Below are positions 21,517 to 30,498 of a DNA stretch of 64,000 nt, one piece after another. The stretch spans positions 62,001-126,000 of the forward strand of contig CAJNAR010000005.1 in NCBI GenBank assembly GCA_905220665.1. Reading direction: 5' to 3'. The translations under genes were made by a program, and so were the position numbers. The notes beneath the pieces are model-generated. The model was not told the DNA's origin. It saw only the letters and a program-made list of their open reading frames with translations, and ran no database searches. Origin of the DNA: Albugo candida (taxonomy: Eukaryota > Oomycota > Peronosporomycetes > Albuginales > Albuginaceae). The first letter of the stretch is position 1. Every line of letters starts with the position of its first letter.

Positions 21517-24500
21517 CTAATTCGTTTCCTCTTCATCTGTTCTTTCCGCTTCTTCCACGACGCTGATCTCAACCTCATTTTCTAAATCCGCGCCTAAATA
21601 CCCATCGCATACAACGTACAACTGATACGTAACCTTTCCTGCTTCATTTGGAACGTTAAATTCCAGAAAAACATCCAATTCCTCCATTCGATTACCAAAC
21701 GGAACGCGCTTAATACTCAACACGGAATTTTCCTTACCATTACCGAGCACAATCCACCAATTCTCCGCTTTCGCCACCGGATAATATCTCGCCTGCACAA
21801 AACCGGTAGAAACACCGTCTTCTACCTCTCTTTCCAAATGAACTTGCAATTTGACCAAAGCGCCAGCCACTGTTTCGCCAATCACAGTCGTGCGTACAGT
21901 GATGTCCGGAAACGAGTTACAGAACGACGCGATCGCAGCCAATTGCGGTTTCTCTGAAGGCAATAATTCCGTTCGAGCTTCTTCGTCCATACTTAAGATA
22001 TCCGTGGGTGTCTCGACTTGATCCAATTTCATCGTTTGAAGCTGTTGAAGCATCTTATTGGAGAAGAACGGAATTTGAAGTAATGGAGAATCCGTATTCC
22101 ATTGTGCTTGTACAACCATCTGCGTGAGATCCATGGCTGCAAGTGCGGGTTTCAGCCAGCCGTTGGAGCTGATGACATCCACCATTGCATGCAGCAAACG
22201 GACAGCATGTTGGAGGATATATTTCAGATCTACACGTAATAGAGGACCCAATTCGTCTTGTCGCTTACTGAAATGCATTTGGAGCAAAATCGCCACTTTG
22301 ACTGCTGGAGCGGAGTAATCATCGTCTGGAGCTGCAACTGCAAATTTGAGATGTTTGGCTAGTTTTCTCAACTTCTCTTCCTCGCCAAAACGACATGGAA
22401 GCTGCTGGAATTCGCTCGATGACGCCAATATGGTCATCAAACCACGCAATTTGGACTGATTGGTCAAGCTGCAAGCGAATAATTCGATGGTGGTGTATCT
22501 CACGTTGTAATACGCCGCAATCATGCCGAGATTTAAAGGAACAAGTCGATCTTCTTCTTCCACGACCTCGATACATTGGGATTCCTGCAAAGCCGTCACT
22601 GTGTTTTCAACCAAATCGGACAAATGATCCGATAGATGAATATGTGTGACGCCCAAGAGATTGTAATAATTGGGATTCTTCATCAGCCTTCGATACATGA
22701 ATGTCCAAGTGAGGTAATCCACTCCATCCTGCTTGCTCTCAATGGTCCGCGTCACAATCTCCGCATTGAAATGATCCGTCAAAAAGTGTTCCAACTGCGA
22801 TTCCACCGGAAGCGGCTCATATAGAAACTTGGCGTAGAATTTCTTTTTAATCTCATGGCAGAGCAGTACACACGATAGCATTTTGGCATCATCCTCACCC
22901 TGTCCGATCGTGTTAGCAAATTTCGTCATTTGGAACACTTGAGCCAGCGGATAATCGACATAGCGATGTTCCTTGCCGTCATACGATTGCGTTCCCATTA
23001 TCACAATTTGCTGAGCATGGACGTTCCACGTTTGCAAATTCCAACACATGTGCTGAGGGATCACAAGTACGCTGATAGAGCCACGTTCAAACAATTGAAG
23101 AACAAGAGTACGACACGATTCGGACATGATTTCCGACCAGAATCCAACGCCTTTTTGCAGCATTTGAGCCAGCACATTGTCATCCAATATCGTCGGATCC
23201 AACTCATTGGTCCCACCAAAACGATCGGCCGTGTTGTCTGCCAACGCGAATGTAACCAGATCAATTGCAGTCAATTGTGCTTGCTTGATAGACGGTACAA
23301 AGACAACCGCTCGGCCAGACCGAGCAACAATGGTGTTGTACACGGGTTTCGACATGGCCAGCATTCGTGATGCAAAGTCATTCACCTGGAAACCTTGCAC
23401 TCGGATTTCCAGCGGTTGAGGACGGACATTTAAATGAAAATTGAAAATTGCATCGGACGGGACACCCATCCATTCCCCGACATCACGAGCATTAGCAATA
23501 GAGATGCCAAGCCCAATCATTCGCATGGGCACTCGACTCGATTTCTTCTGATCGGCGCTAATGAATCGCATGCGTGATACAACGACTTCCATGACAGGAC
23601 CATTGTCCCCCATACCCAAAAATTGAAGCTCATCAATGAGAAATAAGGTGATATTTTGGATACGTTTGCGTTGCTTCCATCGACGTGACAAGACATCCCA
23701 TTGTGATGGCGTACCAATCAAGATATTGGCGGCTGCGAGAAGCGCGAGATCAGCACTTGCGTCACCTGTCAGTTGAAGCACATTCTGCTGCCACACACTT
23801 GTCTCCCCAAATTTCGCTTGCCAATCTTGATAGATCGCAGTACAGCTCACTTCAACCGGGTTCAAGTACACAAGCAAATGCGAGCCAAACGTGTCGCCAG
23901 CATCTGTTTCGATGGAATGAAGACTCGGTGGCTCTTTCAACGCCCACAACGCTCTCATAATCGCGAGTTCGGCTAGTACAAGTTTCCCACTACCTGGCGG
24001 ACCACAAACAAGCACATTACCTTCTGCTTCGAGGATACGTGGTGCCACCTGCGTTTGAATTGGATTGAATTTTGTAAAATGCCATGGATCCGGTTGATCT
24101 TTTCGCGAAAGATTTTGAAGAATCACATCGACAATCTTCTCAGCTTTTCCTTTCGGCTTTGGTGTGCTTACAAGTTTGGTAAGGACGTGACGTACCATCA
24201 ACGGCTGTAGATCGAGCAATTCGGTCGGTGGAGGATTCTTTTGCGGCAAAATAAGTTTCTGGAAAGGAATTGGCACAGCACTCTCACATCGAAGCCATTT
24301 ATCCGACACCAAGCGAACGTAATACAGCGGAGACATACGTTCCATCAACGGAACCGTGAAGCTCAAGTACGTTTCCTGCGATCCATATCGGCTTTGAAGC
24401 AGTAGAAATTCAGCATACAACAAATTCTCTCCGTCGACATCTTCCACAAACACCCAAAACGCTTCAGTATTTCCATGAACATCACGTCGAAACTCGAAAT

Positions 24501-27500
24501 CTGGCGTCACAATAAGCTCGACTTTAAGCATGGATCTCGTGATCGGTTGCACGTGCACAGAGATGTCCAATTTTGGAAACTGATGGATCAATTGATATAA
24601 AGCTTTCCCAAATTTTGGAGTCATCACTAATTGCCCAAGATCCGATGGTTCCAGGTCCAAATACCGTTCCCATGGAATATCTTTCTTCTCCAAGCGCTTC
24701 ATGATACTTTCCGGCACCAATGCTTTATCACCTTGACCCAAAAACTGACGCAAAGGAGAGTGAGAACACCACATTCGTCTCTCCACCATTTTACAAAACA
24801 CAAGCATACGATCCGATACATGCGCCCACCCACGAGACAAGCAAATCTCAAACAACGCTCGGAAAATTCGAGCTGCTGACTGATGAATATGCGTCATATC
24901 AGCAACAAGTGCAAATCCGTCAAGTTTGAGTCTGGAAATATACGCTTGAAGTAGCACATTTACTTTAGCAGAACCCGAATGTCCGGAAGCTCCATGGCCG
25001 GAATGCACCGTCAACGCTTCTTTGATCGGTACAGGCACACGTTCCATGAGTTTGATCAGTTCCAACTTTTCTTCCGCGCGGATGCTCACATATTGAAACT
25101 CTGACGACAACGAAAACAGACGAAGAATTTCAATATCAGACATATGCGGCTTGAGATGTTCATTATACGTCTGCATGGATGCAGGGGCCACGTAATAATG
25201 GCTGGCGATTCTTCCAAGCGCGGTCACCTGGAAGTATCCACTACGTCGTTCATACTTGATGAGATTCTGTTTGGCTAACACGGTCGCCGCAGAATGCGCC
25301 AAATCCGTTCGATATTGCAACAGCGTTGGATCTGCACGCACATCATCGACACAAAGTCCATAAAGCGTTGGATTCCGAAGCATTCGAATGAACAAGTACG
25401 TGTACCCGAGCCACGTTGCAGCTTGAACGAGTGTCTGAATAGTCCCAAGAACAATTTCCGCATTCAAATTATCGGCAAGACGCGATAAAAGCTGCGATTC
25501 CACCGGAAGTTGTTGGTTCATCAGCGACAAATAGTACGTCAATTGTGCGTGTTGTGTGATGATAATACCTTCTCCTTGTGTGTCATATTGAATCCGTCCA
25601 GCTCGACCAAGCATTTGAAGGATATCCAACGGTCCAAGCTCCTTCCAATCACCGCGTTCTGCGTCGTACACTTGCGTTCCTTTGATAATGACCGTATGTG
25701 CCGGAAGATTCACACCCCACGCGAGCGTCGAAGTGCTCACCAATACCTTCAGATGCCCGTCAGCAAACAGCTCTTCGACCAATGTACGATGATCTCGACG
25801 CATTCCAGCATGATGAATGCCAAAGCCGTACGGAAGCAAATCCTTCAAACTCGCATTTTCAACTTTCTGTGCTTCCTGCATCAAAATCTCACTCGACGCG
25901 GAATTCGGTGTCAGTATCTTTGTCAACGTATCTTCTTCCACAAACAAATCGCGAATGGCTTGTGCAGTAAGTGCTGTTTCTTTGCGCGAATGGACAAAAA
26001 TGAGGATTTGATTCTCCATTTCAACTTGTTCCATTACTTTTTCGTAACAGATTTGATTCATCAAAGCAAACCTTTTCACAGCTTTCTTTTCCATCACGCC
26101 AATGTATTGCTGTTGAAGCGGAACTGGACGATAGCTCGAGTCGAAGAAAAAGAGACCTTTCTCTACACGAAGAAACGCAGCCACATCTTTATAATTCGGC
26201 AACGTCGCAGATAATCCGACCAAACGGATCATTTGCTGTGTCATTTCAATCGTTCGGATCGTTCGTGCTACCAACGCTTCCAAAACGGGACCTCGTGAAT
26301 CGTGGAGCAGATGTATCTCATCCAGAATGATCAGACGAACCAATTGCATGTACGCTCGATCATCGCCGGATTTACGCGTAATGATGTCCCATTTCTCAGG
26401 CGTGGTGACGATAATTTGTGTCTGATGCAATTGTTCTCGTGAGAGATTCTGATCGCCCGAGAGCTCGCGGACATTGATTCCATACGATTTGGTCAATCGC
26501 GAAGAAAGATTCAACACCACTTCTTGAACAAGGGCTTTCATGGGCGCCACATACACAATTTTGAATGCCTTGAGATCGATTTCACCAGTTTCTGCGTCTC
26601 GCACTTTCATGATCTCATGGAGAATCGTCAGCATTGCGACATTGGTCTTCCCGGCGCCCGTCGGAGCACATAAGAGGAGATTCTCACTACTTTTGAACGC
26701 AGTGTCATACATTTTCGATTGAATTCGATTCAATGATTCCATATTTGGAAATGCGTCTTGCGTCCAAGACGGAAGTGAGGAGATTTTGATTTGCGTTTCT
26801 TTTTGGCTCGACGCTTTGGTTCGAATCGCAGGTACGTGGACCTCCTCGTACCCTTTTTTCTGCGCTCGCCATGTTCCTTCCGGGAGAGAACACTGCTTAT
26901 TACTCATCAGATGCCCACCTTCCTGGAACGTCAATGTCTCAAGATCGATATATCGTCGCGGTTTGCTGGATTCCTCATGTGTATCATTTTCATCTGATTC
27001 CTTTTCTTGCTTTAGAGAATCAAGCAATCCTCCCGCGCTTTTCTTGGCGTCCATACGAGCTTGCATCCATGTTTCTGCAGAATTGGTCGTGCGAAACTCA
27101 TTCAACACTTGACTTCCTTGACCAGCGATACTGTCATCTCTTGTCATTTCCTCTTCCAGCAGACGACGCTCCTCATCTGTTTGCGCTTGCTTCAGCTTGG
27201 TGCAGTAGTACACTTTGGCGCGGTTTTCCAACAAGAGTTTGATGAGATCGAATTTGTCGTAATCCAATAGCAATACCAAGCGATTCTCACAAGCGCCAAG
27301 CTCATGAATGCCTCCAGTCTCTCGCAGAATCGACAACACTTGATCGGCGAGCGTCACACAGAGCTCAGGATCTTTGAAATATTGCGACAATTTGCGTTGA
27401 AGCCAAAATGCATCGATACCGGCAACATGGAGATAATACCGGTTTTCGATGGTATTTCGGGCGGTTTTCGAATCGGAAGTCTGTTTGATGTTCATGGATT

Positions 27501-28338
27501 GGGTTCGAGACGGAGAAGCGTCTTGGTTGTCATGGTCCATGACGTGCTCATCGGCATCGCCTGGTTCGTCCTCTTGAACCTCGTCAGCGTCAGAATCGTC
27601 TTCGTCGTCTTCTTCATCGAATACAACAGCAACTCCCATCTCTTTGTCCATCATATCGTCGTCTACTTTCTCTTTTTCTTCGTCTGCAGCTTCATGAGCG
27701 GTTTTGGACGGGTCACGACTTGAATCATCACGTTTTTTAAAGTCAGTGATGCGTTTGGATTGCAAGAACATCTCTTTACGTTCTTCCTCTCCAAGAGATT
27801 TGAAGAGCTTGTGGAGCTCTTGAGCTTTCACATTATCGCGATAGTGCTCATTTTGTAATATTGATAATACTTCTTCCACGGTACTTGCTAGGACATCAAA
27901 AGGCTGTGCTCCTAAATGGTGTGTCACGATACCCATTAATATAGTATGGGCTTCTCGACTCTGTGTGTTGGTTGGATGATAAGCAGCCGACTGGAAGGCT
28001 AAACTTTCCGATAATATTGGTGCAGTGTTGCTTGATTGTACGGATTTTACTTGCGGCCACTCATTCGAAGACTCGGATTTCAACTTTTTCGATACTGTCC
28101 GTTTGATTGATTCGGAAGGTACCCTTTTTGATGTACGTGCGCTATCAGCTTTCGTTTCATCGAATGGTGTTGCTTTTTGAGCTCGATCACCCATTCGATA
28201 GGTAATTCGACCAGCAAGACTCTCGACCTCCCCTGTTGCTTCATCGGGACGACGACGAGAATCACGGTCTGCTTCGAGCACCAGATTCGAATTCTGCTGG
28301 TAAGCGTACTGTCGGGAGCGTGCGTACTCTTCTGCCAT
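21517..28338 (-). CDS. BRR2: U5 snRNP helicase BRR2 (SNRNP200)
   Basis: A single frame of 2273 residues from the ATG at 28338. That start gives MAEEYARSRQYAYQQNSNLV, which lines up with the family's conserved N-terminus; the frame extends upstream to 28644 but that part looks non-conserved. Two Ski2-like helicase cassettes with Sec63 units follow. The first has Walker A APTGAGKT (about residue 557), DEIH, and the SATLPNYKD and GRAGR motifs. The second has a changed Walker A (GPPGSGKL, about residue 1445) and DELQ instead of DExH, so it is probably inactive. BRR2 unwinds U4/U6 RNA to activate the spliceosome. An acidic insert (EDDEDDSDADEVQEDEPGDA) lies near residue 250. The length is near the family's usual 2100-2200. 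The gene is divergent from the G-patch gene. Confidence 0.95.
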   Translation of the reverse strand: MAEEYARSRQYAYQQNSNLVLEADRDSRRRPDEATGEVESLAGRITYRMGDRAQKATPFDETKADSARTSKRVPSESIKRTVSKKLKSESSNEWPQVKSVQSSNTAPILSESLAFQSAAYHPTNTQSREAHTILMGIVTHHLGAQPFDVLASTVEEVLSILQNEHYRDNVKAQELHKLFKSLGEEERKEMFLQSKRITDFKKRDDSSRDPSKTAHEAADEEKEKVDDDMMDKEMGVAVVFDEEDDEDDSDADEVQEDEPGDADEHVMDHDNQDASPSRTQSMNIKQTSDSKTARNTIENRYYLHVAGIDAFWLQRKLSQYFKDPELCVTLADQVLSILRETGGIHELGACENRLVLLLDYDKFDLIKLLLENRAKVYYCTKLKQAQTDEERRLLEEEMTRDDSIAGQGSQVLNEFRTTNSAETWMQARMDAKKSAGGLLDSLKQEKESDENDTHEESSKPRRYIDLETLTFQEGGHLMSNKQCSLPEGTWRAQKKGYEEVHVPAIRTKASSQKETQIKISSLPSWTQDAFPNMESLNRIQSKMYDTAFKSSENLLLCAPTGAGKTNVAMLTILHEIMKVRDAETGEIDLKAFKIVYVAPMKALVQEVVLNLSSRLTKSYGINVRELSGDQNLSREQLHQTQIIVTTPEKWDIITRKSGDDRAYMQLVRLIILDEIHLLHDSRGPVLEALVARTIRTIEMTQQMIRLVGLSATLPNYKDVAAFLRVEKGLFFFDSSYRPVPLQQQYIGVMEKKAVKRFALMNQICYEKVMEQVEMENQILIFVHSRKETALTAQAIRDLFVEEDTLTKILTPNSASSEILMQEAQKVENASLKDLLPYGFGIHHAGMRRDHRTLVEELFADGHLKVLVSTSTLAWGVNLPAHTVIIKGTQVYDAERGDWKELGPLDILQMLGRAGRIQYDTQGEGIIITQHAQLTYYLSLMNQQLPVESQLLSRLADNLNAEIVLGTIQTLVQAATWLGYTYLFIRMLRNPTLYGLCVDDVRADPTLLQYRTDLAHSAATVLAKQNLIKYERRSGYFQVTALGRIASHYYVAPASMQTYNEHLKPHMSDIEILRLFSLSSEFQYVSIRAEEKLELIKLMERVPVPIKEALTVHSGHGASGHSGSAKVNVLLQAYISRLKLDGFALVADMTHIHQSAARIFRALFEICLSRGWAHVSDRMLVFCKMVERRMWCSHSPLRQFLGQGDKALVPESIMKRLEKKDIPWERYLDLEPSDLGQLVMTPKFGKALYQLIHQFPKLDISVHVQPITRSMLKVELIVTPDFEFRRDVHGNTEAFWVFVEDVDGENLLYAEFLLLQSRYGSQETYLSFTVPLMERMSPLYYVRLVSDKWLRCESAVPIPFQKLILPQKNPPPTELLDLQPLMVRHVLTKLVSTPKPKGKAEKIVDVILQNLSRKDQPDPWHFTKFNPIQTQVAPRILEAEGNVLVCGPPGSGKLVLAELAIMRALWALKEPPSLHSIETDAGDTFGSHLLVYLNPVEVSCTAIYQDWQAKFGETSVWQQNVLQLTGDASADLALLAAANILIGTPSQWDVLSRRWKQRKRIQNITLFLIDELQFLGMGDNGPVMEVVVSRMRFISADQKKSSRVPMRMIGLGISIANARDVGEWMGVPSDAIFNFHLNVRPQPLEIRVQGFQVNDFASRMLAMSKPVYNTIVARSGRAVVFVPSIKQAQLTAIDLVTFALADNTADRFGGTNELDPTILDDNVLAQMLQKGVGFWSEIMSESCRTLVLQLFERGSISVLVIPQHMCWNLQTWNVHAQQIVIMGTQSYDGKEHRYVDYPLAQVFQMTKFANTIGQGEDDAKMLSCVLLCHEIKKKFYAKFLYEPLPVESQLEHFLTDHFNAEIVTRTIESKQDGVDYLTWTFMYRRLMKNPNYYNLLGVTHIHLSDHLSDLVENTVTALQESQCIEVVEEEDRLVPLNLGMIAAYYNVRYTTIELFACSLTNQSKLRGLMTILASSSEFQQLPCRFGEEEKLRKLAKHLKFAVAAPDDDYSAPAVKVAILLQMHFSKRQDELGPLLRVDLKYILQHAVRLLHAMVDVISSNGWLKPALAAMDLTQMVVQAQWNTDSPLLQIPFFSNKMLQQLQTMKLDQVETPTDILSMDEEARTELLPSEKPQLAAIASFCNSFPDITVRTTVIGETVAGALVKLQVHLEREVEDGVSTGFVQARYYPVAKAENWWIVLGNGKENSVLSIKRVPFGNRMEELDVFLEFNVPNEAGKVTYQLYVVCDGYLGADLENEVEISVVEEAERTDEEETN

Positions 28339-28562
28339 AATTTCCGATGCCGAACGATCTGCCGCAAAGGATTTTGTGGCGAAGAGAAATACTGCAGACG
28401 GTAGGGTAAGTAGAATATTGACCAATACCCGTAGTGTATTGGTTTTATTATTATCCAATAGGAGCAACACCATGATATGTATAGTAAACGCCGAAGGGTA
28501 TACAGAGTATACTCCTGAACCTACCAATGATGTGAAAGCACGCTTTCGGTGAAGTCCAACGC
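28339..28562. promoter_or_regulatory. Divergent promoter region between BRR2 and G-patch gene
   Basis: 224 bases between two divergent starts; it must hold both promoters. Both neighbours may act in RNA metabolism, so shared regulation is possible (inference). Confidence 0.35.
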
Positions 28563-29072
28563 ATGTCCGATACGAATGGCACGCCGGTTTTTGGCAAAAA
28601 GTACCTGAAAAAGCTACAGGAGATGCCAAACGAGTCAGCAGCATGTTCAGTATCTGACTTTGCGCTTCGTCAAATGCAAAAAATGGGCTGGAGGGAAGGA
28701 AAAGGGCTTGGAAAGCGAGAAGAAGGTGTTACTTCTAGCATCCGAGTGCGAAAGCGGGACGAATCTATTGGAATTGGGTACGGTGTGGTATCGTCCGACA
28801 CAAAGGAAACGCAATGGTGGTATAATGTGTACGATAATATTGCGAGCAAAGTCCAAATTGAGTGCGAAGAACCAAAGAAAAAGCGCAGACGGAAGAAGAA
28901 AGCTCAAGCGTCAACTGATAAAGAATCGAGCGACGCGGGATGTGAAAAGCATAAGATAGCGTGGTCCACTCCAACAGATGAAGAGCTGTTTGCTGCCACT
29001 GGCGGAAAATTGTTCGGACAACGAGCTTACGGTTCGTCTCTAGGAAAGCTAAAACGCGTTAAAACAAAGTAG
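28563..29072 (+). CDS. G-patch domain protein
   Basis: A 169-residue frame. Residues about 29-73 form a G-patch: FALRQMQKMGWREGKGLGKR, then REEGVTSSIRV and GIGYG, with the glycines in the family's spacing. A lysine/arginine-rich stretch (PKKKRRRKKK, about residues 100-109) is a likely nuclear or nucleolar signal. The C-terminus is basic. G-patch proteins bind and activate DEAH helicases in splicing or ribosome assembly. The position of the domain and the small size resemble GPATCH4 or PINX1-type nucleolar proteins, but which one is not decided. An FGKKYLKKLQEM block precedes the domain. Confidence 0.8.
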   Translation: MSDTNGTPVFGKKYLKKLQEMPNESAACSVSDFALRQMQKMGWREGKGLGKREEGVTSSIRVRKRDESIGIGYGVVSSDTKETQWWYNVYDNIASKVQIECEEPKKKRRRKKKAQASTDKESSDAGCEKHKIAWSTPTDEELFAATGGKLFGQRAYGSSLGKLKRVKTK

Positions 29073-29176
29073 AATTGATAACCTAATAACAGCTGCAAGG
29101 CAATCAACAGGCATCGATGCCAACAGCTAAGTTTTTTGTTTCTTTTCTGCAAATGAAATCGATTACAACTATTTGG

Positions 29177-29923
29177 CTATTGTATTTTCTGCCAATGATA
29201 TTGCGCCACTACCGATTCCCAAAACTGATTCTCTAACTTTTGCAGTCGCGATAACACTTTTTTTCTAACAGTTGCATCCTGTCCGCCTGCGGCCGCACGG
29301 TACCAGTGATATTTTCGAACGTAACCTGCAAATTTCTTACTAACGCGCATGGGATGACATACCAAAATTTCCGATAAGAACCTTCGAAGCGATATGCGTC
29401 TGTTTAAGGGAATGTGCCCGGATTTGAATGCTTCAATCATTGCTTTCGCATACGATTCCTCTGCAAACGACCAGCGGCCGGTTCGAACGTATCCGTGCTG
29501 TGAGTAATCGGACCGGTTCAAGTTGCGACGTGGCCTATTTGATGATGTGGGAATTGTGCAAAGTTCTGTGGTGTACACTTTCTGTCCATCTTTGGTACAA
29601 ACAGTATCGTTGAAGCCAAACTCCGCTGGAAGTATGCCGTAGGTCGCAACGTGCTCCCACACAGTTTGCAGTTGTCTAGGGTAACTCATCGGACCATTTT
29701 CATATAATGAGCGAGCATATGGATTTGTACCCAATGGTGCGAGATTACCGGTTAGCGTTGACGTATTGCCTTTAATGTCTCTATTTCGAATCGACTTGAA
29801 TTTTGTTATGTAATTCATTTTTACTTGTGTGTGTTCCATGCATTGTATCTCTTTCAAAGACGGTAATATTCGATTTATGCTCGGTGTAATTGTGTGTCGG
29901 ATTGCTTCAACTAGCTGGATCAT
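29177..29923 (-). CDS. Stramenopile-type conserved protein with PMRxSKKF motif
   Basis: A frame of up to 248 residues; ATGs at 29837 and slightly downstream are alternative starts. The central block, GRWSFAEESYAKAMIEAFKS, then SLRRFLSEILVCHPMRVSKK, then F, recalls a short domain seen repeatedly in diatom and oomycete proteins: G-x-W-x3-E, a helix, then R-x-F-L-x3-L-x-C-x-PMR-x-SKKF. This recollection is from general knowledge and not a search. The C-terminus is a basic helix (RKKVLSRLQKLENQFWESVV). The order W, E, helix, then basic loop could suit nucleic-acid binding, but no function is established here. No membrane segment or signal peptide is present. Confidence 0.6.
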   Translation of the reverse strand: MIQLVEAIRHTITPSINRILPSLKEIQCMEHTQVKMNYITKFKSIRNRDIKGNTSTLTGNLAPLGTNPYARSLYENGPMSYPRQLQTVWEHVATYGILPAEFGFNDTVCTKDGQKVYTTELCTIPTSSNRPRRNLNRSDYSQHGYVRTGRWSFAEESYAKAMIEAFKSGHIPLNRRISLRRFLSEILVCHPMRVSKKFAGYVRKYHWYRAAAGGQDATVRKKVLSRLQKLENQFWESVVAQYHWQKIQ

Positions 29924-30498
29924 TCCTTGTTGGTTATACTATAATCGCGTTTTAGATTACGCACCATTCATATTAGTTTCAATACGTACCTCCGTCTTAT
30001 TTGATCTTTTGTTCAAAGGTGGAAGCGGGTACGCTGTGTCGTATCTACACAGCGTATAAGCGTCGAAACGCGACTGCGGCAGTTGAAGACTGCTTTCTGC
30101 AGGAAGACGATACATCCTCAACGCGGCTCTTGGCTTGTAATTTGCAAAATGTTCCTAATGTCAACCTGTTTTATTGTGTTTACGCGACACTTTCCTCCAA
30201 TATCCCACCATATGGAATTCGAATCTGAAGTAATCAAAATCTCAAAGTAACAATCGAGCCAATAGAATGTTGAAGTAAGACTTGACTTTTCGTTTTCATA
30301 TGAACGTAATCAAATACCGACTCTATGGCCACATCACATATTCGATAACACGCCATATCGGGTTACTTCACAACTATGATGAAAGGGCTGAGTTTGTACG
30401 AAATGTCGCATGGATCTCACGATGTATTCAGCGAATCTTTGTAGTACAAAACTGAATATTCTCATATTTGTGCACCAAAGGACTGCTATGATATTTGT
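29924..30498. other. Intergenic region, no gene seen
   Basis: 575 bases upstream of the PMRxSKKF gene and downstream of the mitochondrial RNA polymerase gene. Only short open frames without recognisable features are present. Confidence 0.4.

Noticed and set aside
28339..28644. N-terminal extension of BRR2 to the first ATG of the frame
   Set aside because: The conserved BRR2 N-terminus starts at 28338. The extension is not family-like and would overlap the divergent G-patch start.
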